Assembly (NCBI RefSeq): GCF_964222135.1
Contig: NZ_CAXQBR010000089.1
Location: 34,022-98,021, forward strand
Origin: Euzebya sp.
GTDB taxonomy: Bacteria > Actinomycetota > Nitriliruptoria > Euzebyales > Euzebyaceae
DNA: 64,000 nucleotides
Reading direction: 5' to 3'
Position 1 is the stretch's first letter, and each line of letters begins with the position of its first letter. The notes under the pieces are model-generated. The model was given only the letters and a program-made list of their open reading frames with translations. It was not told the DNA's origin and made no database searches. Below are positions 1 through 8,476 of the stretch, one piece after another. Made by a program: the position numbers and the translations under genes.

Positions 1-10
1 CCGAACCCGC

Positions 11-418
11 ATGCGCATCGGCGCGGTGCTGGCCGCCACGGCCTCCGCGCTGATCGCGTGGTCCGCCATCAGCCCGCTCGGCGGCGTGGACCTCGTCGTG
101 CCCACCGGGACGACCACCCGCACCGTCGACGCGCTCGACGTGGCGTTCGCGGCCGTCCTGTCCGGTGTCGCCGGCTGGTGCGTCGCGGCACTCCTCCAGC
201 GCCGCGCCGACCGGCCGCGCCGCACCTGGCTGGCCACGGCGACCACCGTGTTCGTCCTCTCCCTCACCGGCCCCCTCACCAGCGGTGCGGCGGCGTCGGT
301 CACGGGATCGCTCGTCGCCCTCCACGCCGTCGTCGCGGCCGTGGTGATCCCCCAGCTCGCCCGCACCCTCCCCGCCGGTCCGGTCCGCGTCGGTCGCGCC
401 GCGCCCGCCCGGTCCTGA
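11..418 (+). CDS. DUF6069-like four-helix membrane protein
   Basis: This is a small predicted membrane protein of 135 residues with four hydrophobic segments (about residues 4-22, 42-62, 72-90 and 95-115) and a short basic C-terminus. The pattern, with GVDL after the first helix and a SLTGPL motif in the third, matches what I recall of the actinobacterial DUF6069 family, whose function is unknown. The frame stays open to the left edge of the window, so the true start may lie upstream. It ends well before the next gene and shows no operon partner here. Confidence 0.7.
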   Translation: MRIGAVLAATASALIAWSAISPLGGVDLVVPTGTTTRTVDALDVAFAAVLSGVAGWCVAALLQRRADRPRRTWLATATTVFVLSLTGPLTSGAAASVTGSLVALHAVVAAVVIPQLARTLPAGPVRVGRAAPARS

Positions 419-586
419 TCCGGTGTGTCGGTACGCCCGTCACCGGGACCGGCGTACCGACACAGGATGGTCTCGCGGCCTCGTGCCCGCCCGGCGGTCC
501 CGGCCACCACCGTGCAGCGATCGTGCAGCGGCCCGGCGCACCATCTGGACATGCGATCGACGGGCATGCGGACGGTGGGGGAGCAC

Positions 587-2650
587 ATGGGACGGACGGC
601 GACCAGACGAGCCCGCGGGGTGGTGAGCGGGTTGGTGCTGGTGCTCACCGCGGTGGTGCTCGCACCACCGGCGCAGGCGCAGGGCTCCGGCACGATCGTG
701 TTCATCCGGGACGCGAACGTCTGGATCATGGCCGCCGACGACCCCGCGTCCGCGCGAGCGGTGACGACCGACGGCACCGCCGACGCCCCCTACATCGCCC
801 CGACCCAGGACGACGAGGGGACGATCTACGCGGTCACCTCCGACGGCTACGGCCAGATCGTCACGCTGTCCCAGGACGGGGCCCAGCTCGCACCGCCGTT
901 CCGCCCCCAGGTCCAGCAGAAGATCGACGACCTCGACCTGTCCCCCGACGGCCGGGTGCTCGCGATCACGTCGTACCAGTCGAACTCGACCTCGATCGGT
1001 GCCATCTTCACGTTCTTCATGGACTTCGTGCACGTCGACGGCAGCGGGTCCGACGGGCTCAGCCGCAACGTGGACGGGTCGTACGGCTCCTTCTACACCG
1101 ACGATGACGTGGTGCTGGCCCCCTACGCCGACAGCCCGTACGAGATCGCCGGCCTCACCACCCACCGGGTGGGCACGAGCGGGCAGGACCCCTGGTTCGA
1201 CACCTGCCGCAAGGCCGATGACATCTTCGGGCCGGACGGCGCCTTCCCCGACGGGTGCGCCATCGTCTCGGAGCCCCAGATCGACCGGTCGCTCAGCCGC
1301 ATGGCCGCGCTCGGGTTCGACCCCATCGCCGAGACCGGCGAGCTGATCGTCTATGCGCTGTCGGGGCCGCCACCGACCCAGCCCTCCCGGGAGTGCAGCC
1401 TGCCGTTGCCCGACGGCTCGGCCAGCTTCGACCGGCCGGATTGGTCCCCCGACGGAGACGCGCTGGTCTGGGGATACGGAGGGTCGCCGTCCGCCCCGGC
1501 GGGCATCTACGTGGCCACCGGCGTGGCCGGCGGCTGCCAGGCGGCGTTGGATGCAGCCCAGCTGGTCGCCCCCGGCGGCTCCTGGCCCGACTGGAGCCCC
1601 GCCCCGCTGGGTGCCAGCCCGTCCGTCCCCGACCCCTTCGACCCGTCCACCCCCACCCCCGGTGGGCCCGGCGCCCCCCTGGTCGACGGTGCCCGGCTGG
1701 ACGGCGGCGGGACCACCGACCCGGTCGCCCAGGCCGTGGCGACCTCGCAGGCCCTGTTCGCCGACGGCCGTGCCGACCGGGTGGTCCTCGCCACGGCCGA
1801 CCGCTTCCCCGACGCGCTGGCCGGCACCGCCCTCGCCGGCGACGACGGCCCGATCCTCCTGACCGCCGGCCTCGGCGACCTGGACCCGCGGGTGGAGGCG
1901 GAGATCGCCCGGGTCACCGGCGGTCACGGCACGGTCCTGGTCCTGGGCGGCACCTCCGCGGTGTCGGACCGGGCGGCGGCCCAGGCGATCGCCGCCGCCG
2001 GCAACCGCACCTGCGCCGCCCCGCTGCCGACGTCGTGCCGGTACGCCGGCAGCGGCCGGGAGGAGACCGCGGCACTCATCGCGGGGACCGTGATCGCCGA
2101 GGCGCCCGACGGCGTGGCGTTCATCGCCCGCGGCGACGACTTCGCCGACGCGATCACCGGTGGGGCCCTGGCCGCCGCGACGAGGGTCCCGATCCTGCTG
2201 ACACCGCCCGATTCCCTGGCGCCACCCACCGCGGCCTTCCTGACCGAGCACGACATCGAGCTGGCGATCGTCCTCGGAGGACCGGCCGCGGTGGACGAGG
2301 CGACGTACGCGGCGTTGCCGGTCCCGCAGCGCAGGCGGGTCGCCGGAGACGAGCGGACCGGGACCGCGGCCGCCATCGCCACCCAGCTGTGGGACAGCGC
2401 CCAGATCGGCCACGGCGGGATCGTCCTGGTCAACGTCCGCGCCGCCGACGGCTGGCAGACGGCCTTGACCGCCGCGGTGGCCTCGGCGGTGCACGACGCG
2501 CCGCAGCTGGGCGTCGAGAACCCACCGGCGGGTCTGAGCGCGCCCACCCGCCAGGTCCTGGCCGGGGTGGAGGGGCCGATCATGGCCTTCGGCGGTCCCG
2601 ATCTCGTCAGCGACGCCCAGCTCGAGGAGGCCACCGCGGCCCGCGGCTGA
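587..2650 (+). CDS. Secreted beta-propeller protein with three CWB2 repeats
   Basis: The predicted exported protein has 687 residues. I chose ATG 587 because GGTGGGGGAG lies just upstream and the first 32 residues form a signal peptide with a basic start, a hydrophobic core and an AQA-type cleavage site. An in-frame ATG at 566 is possible. The N-terminal half has TolB/PD40-like repeats with the recurring SPDG motif. The C-terminal half has three CWB2 modules (FPDALAGTALAG, VLGGTSAVSD, VLGGPAAVD). CWB2 modules anchor proteins to secondary cell-wall polymer in clostridia, so a cell-surface location is inferred. The C-terminal part is closely related to the broken copy at 23794-24376. Confidence 0.85.
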   Translation: MGRTATRRARGVVSGLVLVLTAVVLAPPAQAQGSGTIVFIRDANVWIMAADDPASARAVTTDGTADAPYIAPTQDDEGTIYAVTSDGYGQIVTLSQDGAQLAPPFRPQVQQKIDDLDLSPDGRVLAITSYQSNSTSIGAIFTFFMDFVHVDGSGSDGLSRNVDGSYGSFYTDDDVVLAPYADSPYEIAGLTTHRVGTSGQDPWFDTCRKADDIFGPDGAFPDGCAIVSEPQIDRSLSRMAALGFDPIAETGELIVYALSGPPPTQPSRECSLPLPDGSASFDRPDWSPDGDALVWGYGGSPSAPAGIYVATGVAGGCQAALDAAQLVAPGGSWPDWSPAPLGASPSVPDPFDPSTPTPGGPGAPLVDGARLDGGGTTDPVAQAVATSQALFADGRADRVVLATADRFPDALAGTALAGDDGPILLTAGLGDLDPRVEAEIARVTGGHGTVLVLGGTSAVSDRAAAQAIAAAGNRTCAAPLPTSCRYAGSGREETAALIAGTVIAEAPDGVAFIARGDDFADAITGGALAAATRVPILLTPPDSLAPPTAAFLTEHDIELAIVLGGPAAVDEATYAALPVPQRRRVAGDERTGTAAAIATQLWDSAQIGHGGIVLVNVRAADGWQTALTAAVASAVHDAPQLGVENPPAGLSAPTRQVLAGVEGPIMAFGGPDLVSDAQLEEATAARG

Positions 2651-2723
2651 CCCCACAGCGCCCCACGTCCGCGGGCGCAGACCGGTGTAGGGTCCTCCCA
2701 GGTCCACGGCTGGGAGGGATGCC

Positions 2724-5700
2724 CTGGAGTACCGACTCCTCGGGCCGCTGGAGGCGGTCAGCGACGCCGGTGTCGTCCGCATCGGCCGACCCAAGCCGCG
2801 CGCGCTGCTCGCCGCCCTCTTGCTCCGAGACGGCCGCACGGTCAGCAACGCTGCGCTCGTCGACGACCTGTGGGGCACGGCCCCACCGAGCAACCCGACG
2901 GCGACGTTGCACAGCCACGTCGCCGCCCTCCGCCGCTACCTCCGTCCCCACGGAGCCGCCGACGCGCTCGTCACCGAACCGGGCGGCTACGCACTGCGCA
3001 TCCCACCGGACGCCCTCGACGTCGCCCGCTTCGACGCCCTGGCCGCCGCCGGGGCCGCCGCGGCCGAGCGAGGCGCGCTCGACGAAGCCGACCGGGCCTG
3101 CACCGCCGCACTCGCCCTCTTCCGCGGTCCACCCCTCGCAGATCTGCGCGACCTGGCGTTCGCCGCCGCGGCGGCCGCCCGGCTCGACCGGGCCCGCCTG
3201 CAGGTGCGGCACCGCCGCGTCGACGTCCGCATGGCGCGCGGCCGGCACGCCGAGCTCCTCGGCGAGCTCCACGAGCTGGTGGTCGCCGAGCCGCTCGACG
3301 AGCGGTTCTGGTGCCAGCTGATGCTCGCCGAGTACCGGGTCGGCCGGCACGCCGAGGCGCTCGAGACCTACGCGACCCTCTGCCGCCGCCTCGACGACGA
3401 GTTGGGGCTGCGGCCCGGCCCCGAGGCCCAGGCGCTGCAGCAGGCGATCCTCCGCCACGACGCCTCCCTCCTCGTCGCCGACGTCGAGGCGCCGGCCGGC
3501 GCCACGTCGACGGCGTCCCCGCGCACCCGGGAGGTCGTCGGCGCCCCCCCGCCCGCCGACAGGCTGATCGGTCGCGACGGGGAGGTCGAGGCGGTCCTCC
3601 GGCGGCTCCGGACCGACCGGGTCGTCACCCTCACCGGGCCGGGGGGCATCGGCAAGACCCGGCTCGCCGTCGCCGTGGCCACCGCCGCAGCGGCCCGGGA
3701 TGACCAGCCGGTCGTCTTCGCCGACCTGGCATCGACCACCGACGCCGAGGACGCGCTCGTCGTCCTCGGCGACCTGCTCGAGGCAGACCGTCCACCGCAC
3801 CGCACCGGACTCGAGGCGATCACCGCCCACATCGGCACGTCAGCGGCGCTGGTCGTGCTCGACAACGTCGAGCAGATCCCTGCCGTCGGGGCCGTCGTCG
3901 CCGGTCTGGTCCACGACTGCCCCGCCCTCACCGTCCTGGTCACCAGCCGCCTGCCGCTGCGCATCCCCGCCGAGGTGCGCCACCCCCTCCAGCCGCTCGC
4001 GGTGCCGCCCCCGGACGCGCCGGACCGGGTCGTGGCAGCCGCCGACGCGGTCGTGCTCCTCCTCGAGCGGGCCCGGGCAGCGAACGCGGACGTCCGCGGG
4101 CTCGAGGCCGACCTGTCCGACGTCGCGCGGTTGTGCCGGCTCCTCGACGGCGTGCCGCTCGCCCTCGAGCTGGCCGCGGCGCGCACGGCCGCGCTCCCGG
4201 TCGGCGTCCTGGTCGAGCGCATCCGCGCCGGCCTCGACCTCGGCGACCAGCGATCGGGACGGCCGGCGCGCCACCGCACCCTCCACGCGACCCTGGCATG
4301 GAGCCACGGGCTGCTCGGTCCGGCCGCCCGACGGCTCCTGGCCCACCTGAGCGTCTTCGCCGGCGGCGCGCCGCTGGCGGCCGTCGAGGCGGTCTGGGCG
4401 GCCCCGGGGGACGACCGCGGCGCGTCCGCCCTCGACGTCCTGACGTCGCTGGTCGATGCGGGGCTGGTCCGCCACGACCCGGTCGCGGGCCGGCCGAGGT
4501 ACCGGGTACCCGAACCGGTCCGCGGCTTCGCACGGGACCGGTTGCGCGACACCGGCCAGCTCGACGCGGTGCGGACCGCCCACGCCGCGCACTTCACCGC
4601 GCAGGCCCGCCGGGACGCGCCGCCGTCCGGGTTCACCGACACCCGCCGGCTGCCCCACCTCGACCACGACGTCGAGAACCTCCGCGCCGCCCTGCGCTGG
4701 TGGCTCGACAGCGGCGCGGTGGGGCGGGCGGCGGAGCTGTCCACCGGCCTGTACCGCTGGTGGTCCTCCACAGGCCGCTTCGCCGAGGGACGCCGGTGGC
4801 TCGAGGCGGTGCTGGCCGCCGACGACCGCGCTGGGCGCGTCCTCTCCGCGCCCGCGCGCGCCGAGCTCCTGATGTGCGAGGGGTTCCTCGCGGCCAACCA
4901 GGCCGACTTCCCCCACGCGCAGTCCCGGTACGCCGAGAGCGCCGAGGTGTGGCGATCCGCCGGCGTCCCCGCCGGCGAGGCGCGCTGCCGGTACGGCCAG
5001 GGGTCGGTGGCCCTCGGGCTCAACCGGCCCGCGGAAGCCCAGCGCCACTACGACGCCGCGCTGGCACTCGCCCGGGAGGCCGGGGACGACGTGCTGGAGG
5101 TCAGGGTCCTGCAGGGTCTGGCCGGGGCCGCCGAAGCGGCGGACGAGGTCCCCGCCGCCCACGACGCGTACCGCATGGCCCTCGACGCGGCCCGGCGGTC
5201 GGGCAGCCTGGCCGACGTCGCGCACGGGGCCGTCGGACTTGCCCTGACGACGCTGGCCGGCGGGGACCCCGAGGGAGCTGAGGTCCTCGCCGTCGAGGCG
5301 CTCGAGGCCGCGGACGCCACCGGGTCGGCTGCGGTCGTGGCCGGCGTGCAGCTGCTCGCCGGCGTCGTCGCCGTCGGGCGGGGCGATGCCGACGCCGCCG
5401 CCCCTCGCTTCGGGGACGTGCTGGTGCGGTCGGTGCAGGCCCAACGGCCCGCCTACGTGAGCGAGGCGCTCGAGGGGATCGCCGCCGTGCTGGTGCTGCG
5501 CGGTGACCTGGTCGGGGCGGCCCGGTCGCTCGGGACCGCCGCCCGCGTCCTCGACGAGGTCGGTCTGCCCCCTGAGGACGGCATCCACCGGCAGGTCTTC
5601 GACCGCTGCGCCCAAGAGGTACGGGACCGCCTGCCGCCGGACGAGGTCGACCGCGCGATGGCGGAGGGGGCCGCTCGGGGGCTCGCCGACCTCGACGACG

Positions 5701-5750
5701 ACGCGGTCACCGGCCTGCTCGCCGCCGCGGGCCTGACCGCGGACGTGTGA
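2724..5750 (+). CDS. AfsR/SARP-type transcriptional regulator with NTPase and TPR domains
   Basis: This large regulator of 1008 residues is read from CTG 2724. It has an OmpR-like winged helix (about residues 1-95), a bacterial transcriptional activation domain (about 100-245) and a STAND-type NTPase. The NTPase has Walker A GPGGIGKT near residue 305 and Walker B VVLDN near 375. TPR-like helical repeats run from about 630 to the end. No ATG, GTG or TTG exists in frame between the stop at 2688 and TTG 2820, and starting at 2820 would cut off the first strand and helix of the winged helix. GGGAGG at 2712-2717 sits six bases before CTG 2724. Members usually activate secondary-metabolite or stress genes; no target is visible nearby. 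Confidence 0.85.
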   Translation: MEYRLLGPLEAVSDAGVVRIGRPKPRALLAALLLRDGRTVSNAALVDDLWGTAPPSNPTATLHSHVAALRRYLRPHGAADALVTEPGGYALRIPPDALDVARFDALAAAGAAAAERGALDEADRACTAALALFRGPPLADLRDLAFAAAAAARLDRARLQVRHRRVDVRMARGRHAELLGELHELVVAEPLDERFWCQLMLAEYRVGRHAEALETYATLCRRLDDELGLRPGPEAQALQQAILRHDASLLVADVEAPAGATSTASPRTREVVGAPPPADRLIGRDGEVEAVLRRLRTDRVVTLTGPGGIGKTRLAVAVATAAAARDDQPVVFADLASTTDAEDALVVLGDLLEADRPPHRTGLEAITAHIGTSAALVVLDNVEQIPAVGAVVAGLVHDCPALTVLVTSRLPLRIPAEVRHPLQPLAVPPPDAPDRVVAAADAVVLLLERARAANADVRGLEADLSDVARLCRLLDGVPLALELAAARTAALPVGVLVERIRAGLDLGDQRSGRPARHRTLHATLAWSHGLLGPAARRLLAHLSVFAGGAPLAAVEAVWAAPGDDRGASALDVLTSLVDAGLVRHDPVAGRPRYRVPEPVRGFARDRLRDTGQLDAVRTAHAAHFTAQARRDAPPSGFTDTRRLPHLDHDVENLRAALRWWLDSGAVGRAAELSTGLYRWWSSTGRFAEGRRWLEAVLAADDRAGRVLSAPARAELLMCEGFLAANQADFPHAQSRYAESAEVWRSAGVPAGEARCRYGQGSVALGLNRPAEAQRHYDAALALAREAGDDVLEVRVLQGLAGAAEAADEVPAAHDAYRMALDAARRSGSLADVAHGAVGLALTTLAGGDPEGAEVLAVEALEAADATGSAAVVAGVQLLAGVVAVGRGDADAAAPRFGDVLVRSVQAQRPAYVSEALEGIAAVLVLRGDLVGAARSLGTAARVLDEVGLPPEDGIHRQVFDRCAQEVRDRLPPDEVDRAMAEGAARGLADLDDDAVTGLLAAAGLTADV

Positions 5751-5758
5751 CGGCCTCC

Positions 5759-5797
5759 CTGGTCAGCAGACCTGGTCAGCAGATCTGGTCAGCCGTC
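5759..5797. repeat. Three tandem 13-bp repeats between convergent genes
   Basis: The unit CTGGTCAGCAGAC occurs three times with small changes between the end of the AfsR-type gene and the end of the sigma-factor remnant. The last unit supplies the stop codon of the minus-strand gene. No function is evident. Confidence 0.6.
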
Positions 5798-6908
5798 CGC
5801 GGCGGCGAGCGCCCGACCGTTCAGGTAGCGCTGCTCCGGCGTGCTGGACGTCAGCCGGGCGGCCGTCGCGAAGCGCTCGGCAGCCGCGGCGCGCTGCCCG
5901 GCCATATCGAGGAGGTGGCCGGTGACGGCGTGGAGGCGGTGGTGGCGACGAAGCGACGGGTCGTCCGCCAGGGGCCCGACGATCGCGAGGGCCGCGGTCG
6001 GCCCGTCCCGCATCGCGACGGCCACCGCCCGGTTGAGGGTCACCGCCGGTCCGGGGGCGACCCGCTCCAGCATCTCGTAGAGCGCGACGAGCTGGGCCCA
6101 GTCCGTCGCCTCCCAGGCGGGCGCCTCGGCGTGCACCGCGGCGATCGCCGCCTGCAGCTGGAAGGCGCCGACCTCGCCGACGGGGAGGATCCGCTCCAGG
6201 AGGGCGACCCCTTCGGCGATCTGGTCCTGGTCCCACCGGCGCCGGTCCTGGCCCTCGAGGGGGACCAGGTCACCGCGCTCATCCACGCGCGTGCCGCGAC
6301 GGGCGTCGGTCAGCAGCATCAGCGCGAGCAGGCCGGCGACCTCCGGGTCCGTCGGCACGAGCTCGCAGAGCGACCTGGTGAGCCGGATCGCCTCCCCGGT
6401 CAGCCGCACGTCGACGAGCCGGTCACCGCGAGAAGCGGTGTGCCCCTCGGTGAAGACGAGGTGGAGCACGTGGAGGACCGCGGCGCTGGGCGGTCGTCAG
6501 GCCCGCAACCGCCCGCAGGGTCAACGCGACCTGGGAGCTCCGCGTCAGGACGGGGTGGCAGCACAGCAGCAGCAGGGGGAGGGTGTCGTCGCGGTCCGGC
6601 ACGGCGACGGTCTCCGCATCGGGCGACAGGGCGACGCGCGCCTCGCGGGCGGACCGTGCGCGCTCGCTGCGGATCGCGTCGACGACCCGGCGAGAGGCGA
6701 CGCGCACGAGCCACCCCCGCGGGTGGTCGGGCACACCCTCGACGGGCCACTGCACCGACGCGGCGAGCAGCGCCTCCTGCGCGGCGTCCTCACACCGCTC
6801 GACGTCGCCGTACCGGCGGATCAGCGCCCCGAGGACGTGCGGGGCCTCGCGGCGCCACACGTCCTCGAGCCGGACCTGGCTCACCGCCGGGTCACTGGTC
6901 GCCGCCAC
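5789..6908 (-). pseudogene. ECF sigma factor (SigJ-like, DUF6596 type), internal deletion
   Basis: The 5' part, from GTG 6908, encodes sigma region 2 and the linker up to AVAGLTTA. The 3' part, read in another frame down to 5789, encodes the C-terminal DUF6596-type domain (LHLVFTEGHT, GLLALMLL, HAEAP). The normal family has about 45 residues between these points, holding the sigma region 4 helix-turn-helix. Here the two parts meet directly near 6480-6500 with a frame change. Without region 4 the product cannot recognise a -35 element, so I call this a pseudogene. It overlapped the upstream YCII gene, a common pairing for this sigma family. Confidence 0.85.
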
Positions 6909-7284
6909 CGGGCCACATGGCCGGGCGCAGCTCGACGGTCTCGCCGGGGCCGGCGAACGTGGCCGTGATCTCCTCGGCTCGCGCCAGGCTCTACACGTCG
7001 ATCAGGAAGAACCCGGCGAGGTGCTCCTTCGCCTCGGAGTACGGCCCGTCGGTCACGACGGGATCGCCGTCGGCCCAGCGGAAGAGCCGTGCGGTCGAGG
7101 GATCCGCCAGCGCCTCGCCGAGGACCAGCTCGCCGCTCGCCTCCAGCTCGGTGAGCAGCGCCTCGAAGGCGGACTCCATCCGCTCGCGCTGGGCGGCGGG
7201 CAGCGCCTGGAACTCGGGCAGGTGGTCACCCGTCGGGTGGCCCCACGGCTGGGGGTTGGAGTGGATCAGGATCACGTACTTCAT
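6892..7284 (-). pseudogene. YCII-related protein, amber-truncated
   Basis: The intact part (7284 down to 6994) encodes 97 residues of a YCII-related protein beginning MKYVILIHS and containing the DGPYSEAKEHLAGFF signature. A TAG at 6991-6993 stops it after LIDV. Reading on in the same frame gives SLARAEEITATFAGPGE and VELRPAM, the normal family ending, up to a TGA at 6892-6894. That original stop overlaps the GTG start of the sigma-factor remnant. A GAG-to-TAG change is the simplest explanation. YCII proteins of this type are usually encoded with DUF6596 sigma factors; both partners are broken here. Confidence 0.85.
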
Positions 7285-7395
7285 GGCATCTCCTCGGGGA
7301 GGGAGGGCGCGGGTCGCTGGCCTCGTGTGGGGAGACGTCGGATCCGATCGCGCGTCATCGACATGTCGGGCGCACCGCCGGTCAGATCGGGTCGG

Positions 7396-8433
7396 TCAGA
7401 TCGCGGTCGGGTCCTCGTCCATCTCCACGTCGAGCGCCGTCAGCGCCGCGTCGAGCACGCCCATGACCGCGACGGTGTCGTCGAGGGGCATGGTCGGGCT
7501 CTCGGTCAGGCCCTCGGCGAGGCAGCGGTGGACCTCGGCCAGCTCGTGGGCGTACCCGCCGCCCACGGGATCGGCGGTGATCTCCTCGGTCGAGGTGATC
7601 GAGCGGTCCCCGTCGGCGCGGTGCAGGAGGATCCGGGTGGGGTGGTGGAAGCGCGGGGGCACCTCGATCCAGCCGTCGGTGCCGTGGATGGCGGCGACGC
7701 CGGGGAGGGGGGAGCGCAGGGAGCAGACGGCCGTCCCGGTCCGCCCGCCCTCGCCGCGCCACAGGACCGTGGCCTCGGCATCCACGCCGTTGTCCGCCAG
7801 GGTGCCGGCCACCTCGATGGACGCGGGGGCGCCGCCCAGGACCATCTGGACCCAGCTGACCGGGTAGACGCCGAGGTCGAGCAGCGCCCCGCCGCCCTGG
7901 GCGGGATCCCACAGCCGGTCGGTCGCGTCGAAGGGCACGCGCAGGCCGAGGTCGGCGCGGACCGAGCGGACCTCCCCGATCGCACCCCCGGCCAGCAGCT
8001 CGCGGACCCGCACGACGACCGGCTGGAAGCGGGTCCACATCGCCTCCATCACGAAGACCCCGGCTGCGCGGGCGGCGTCCACGACCTCGCGGGTGCCGGC
8101 CAGGGTGCAGGTGAACGCCTTCTCGACCAGCAGGTGCTTGCGGGCCGCGATCGCCGCCATCGCGATGGCGTGGTGCTGGCGGTGCGGGGTGGCGATGTAG
8201 ACGGCGTCGACGTCGTCGTCGGCGAGCAGCGCGGCGTAGCTGCCGTACGCCCGCGGCGCGTCGTGGGCGTCCGCGACGGCACGCGCCCGGTCGAGGCTGC
8301 GGGAGGCGACGGCGTGCACCACCCCTCCCCCGATCGCCGGGAGGTCGCCCATCACCAGGGCAGCGATGCGGCCGGGGCCGATCACGCCCCAGCGGACGGG
8401 GTCGGACGGGGCGCGGTGGGCGGGGGCGGTCAC
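7396..8433 (-). CDS. Gfo/Idh/MocA family oxidoreductase
   Basis: The protein has 345 residues. A Rossmann fold opens with GVIGPGRIA (about residues 16-24), and DAVYIATPHRQHH and the EKAF motif follow near residue 103, equivalent to the EKP signature whose lysine is catalytic. The C-terminal dimerisation and substrate domain includes MWTRFQP and GGALLDLGVYP, as in the dihydrodiol dehydrogenase branch. It likely performs NAD(P)-dependent oxidation or reduction of a sugar or similar hydroxylated substrate, which cannot be specified. It stands alone on the minus strand, upstream of and unrelated to the YCII/sigma remnants. Confidence 0.85.
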   Translation of the reverse strand: MTAPAHRAPSDPVRWGVIGPGRIAALVMGDLPAIGGGVVHAVASRSLDRARAVADAHDAPRAYGSYAALLADDDVDAVYIATPHRQHHAIAMAAIAARKHLLVEKAFTCTLAGTREVVDAARAAGVFVMEAMWTRFQPVVVRVRELLAGGAIGEVRSVRADLGLRVPFDATDRLWDPAQGGGALLDLGVYPVSWVQMVLGGAPASIEVAGTLADNGVDAEATVLWRGEGGRTGTAVCSLRSPLPGVAAIHGTDGWIEVPPRFHHPTRILLHRADGDRSITSTEEITADPVGGGYAHELAEVHRCLAEGLTESPTMPLDDTVAVMGVLDAALTALDVEMDEDPTAI

Positions 8434-8476
8434 GGCCGGCAGCGTAGTCGCCGGCCGCGACCCGCTCGGCGCGGGA

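Noticed and set aside
440..3830. Very long open frames on the minus strand opposite the CWB2 and AfsR-type genes
   Set aside because: They have Arg/Gly/Ala-rich low-complexity translations without motifs and are the usual shadows of GC-rich coding sequence.
6991..6993. Recoded amber codon (pyrrolysine or readthrough) in the YCII gene
   Set aside because: The neighbouring partner gene is also destroyed and no recoding element is visible; a plain nonsense mutation is simpler.
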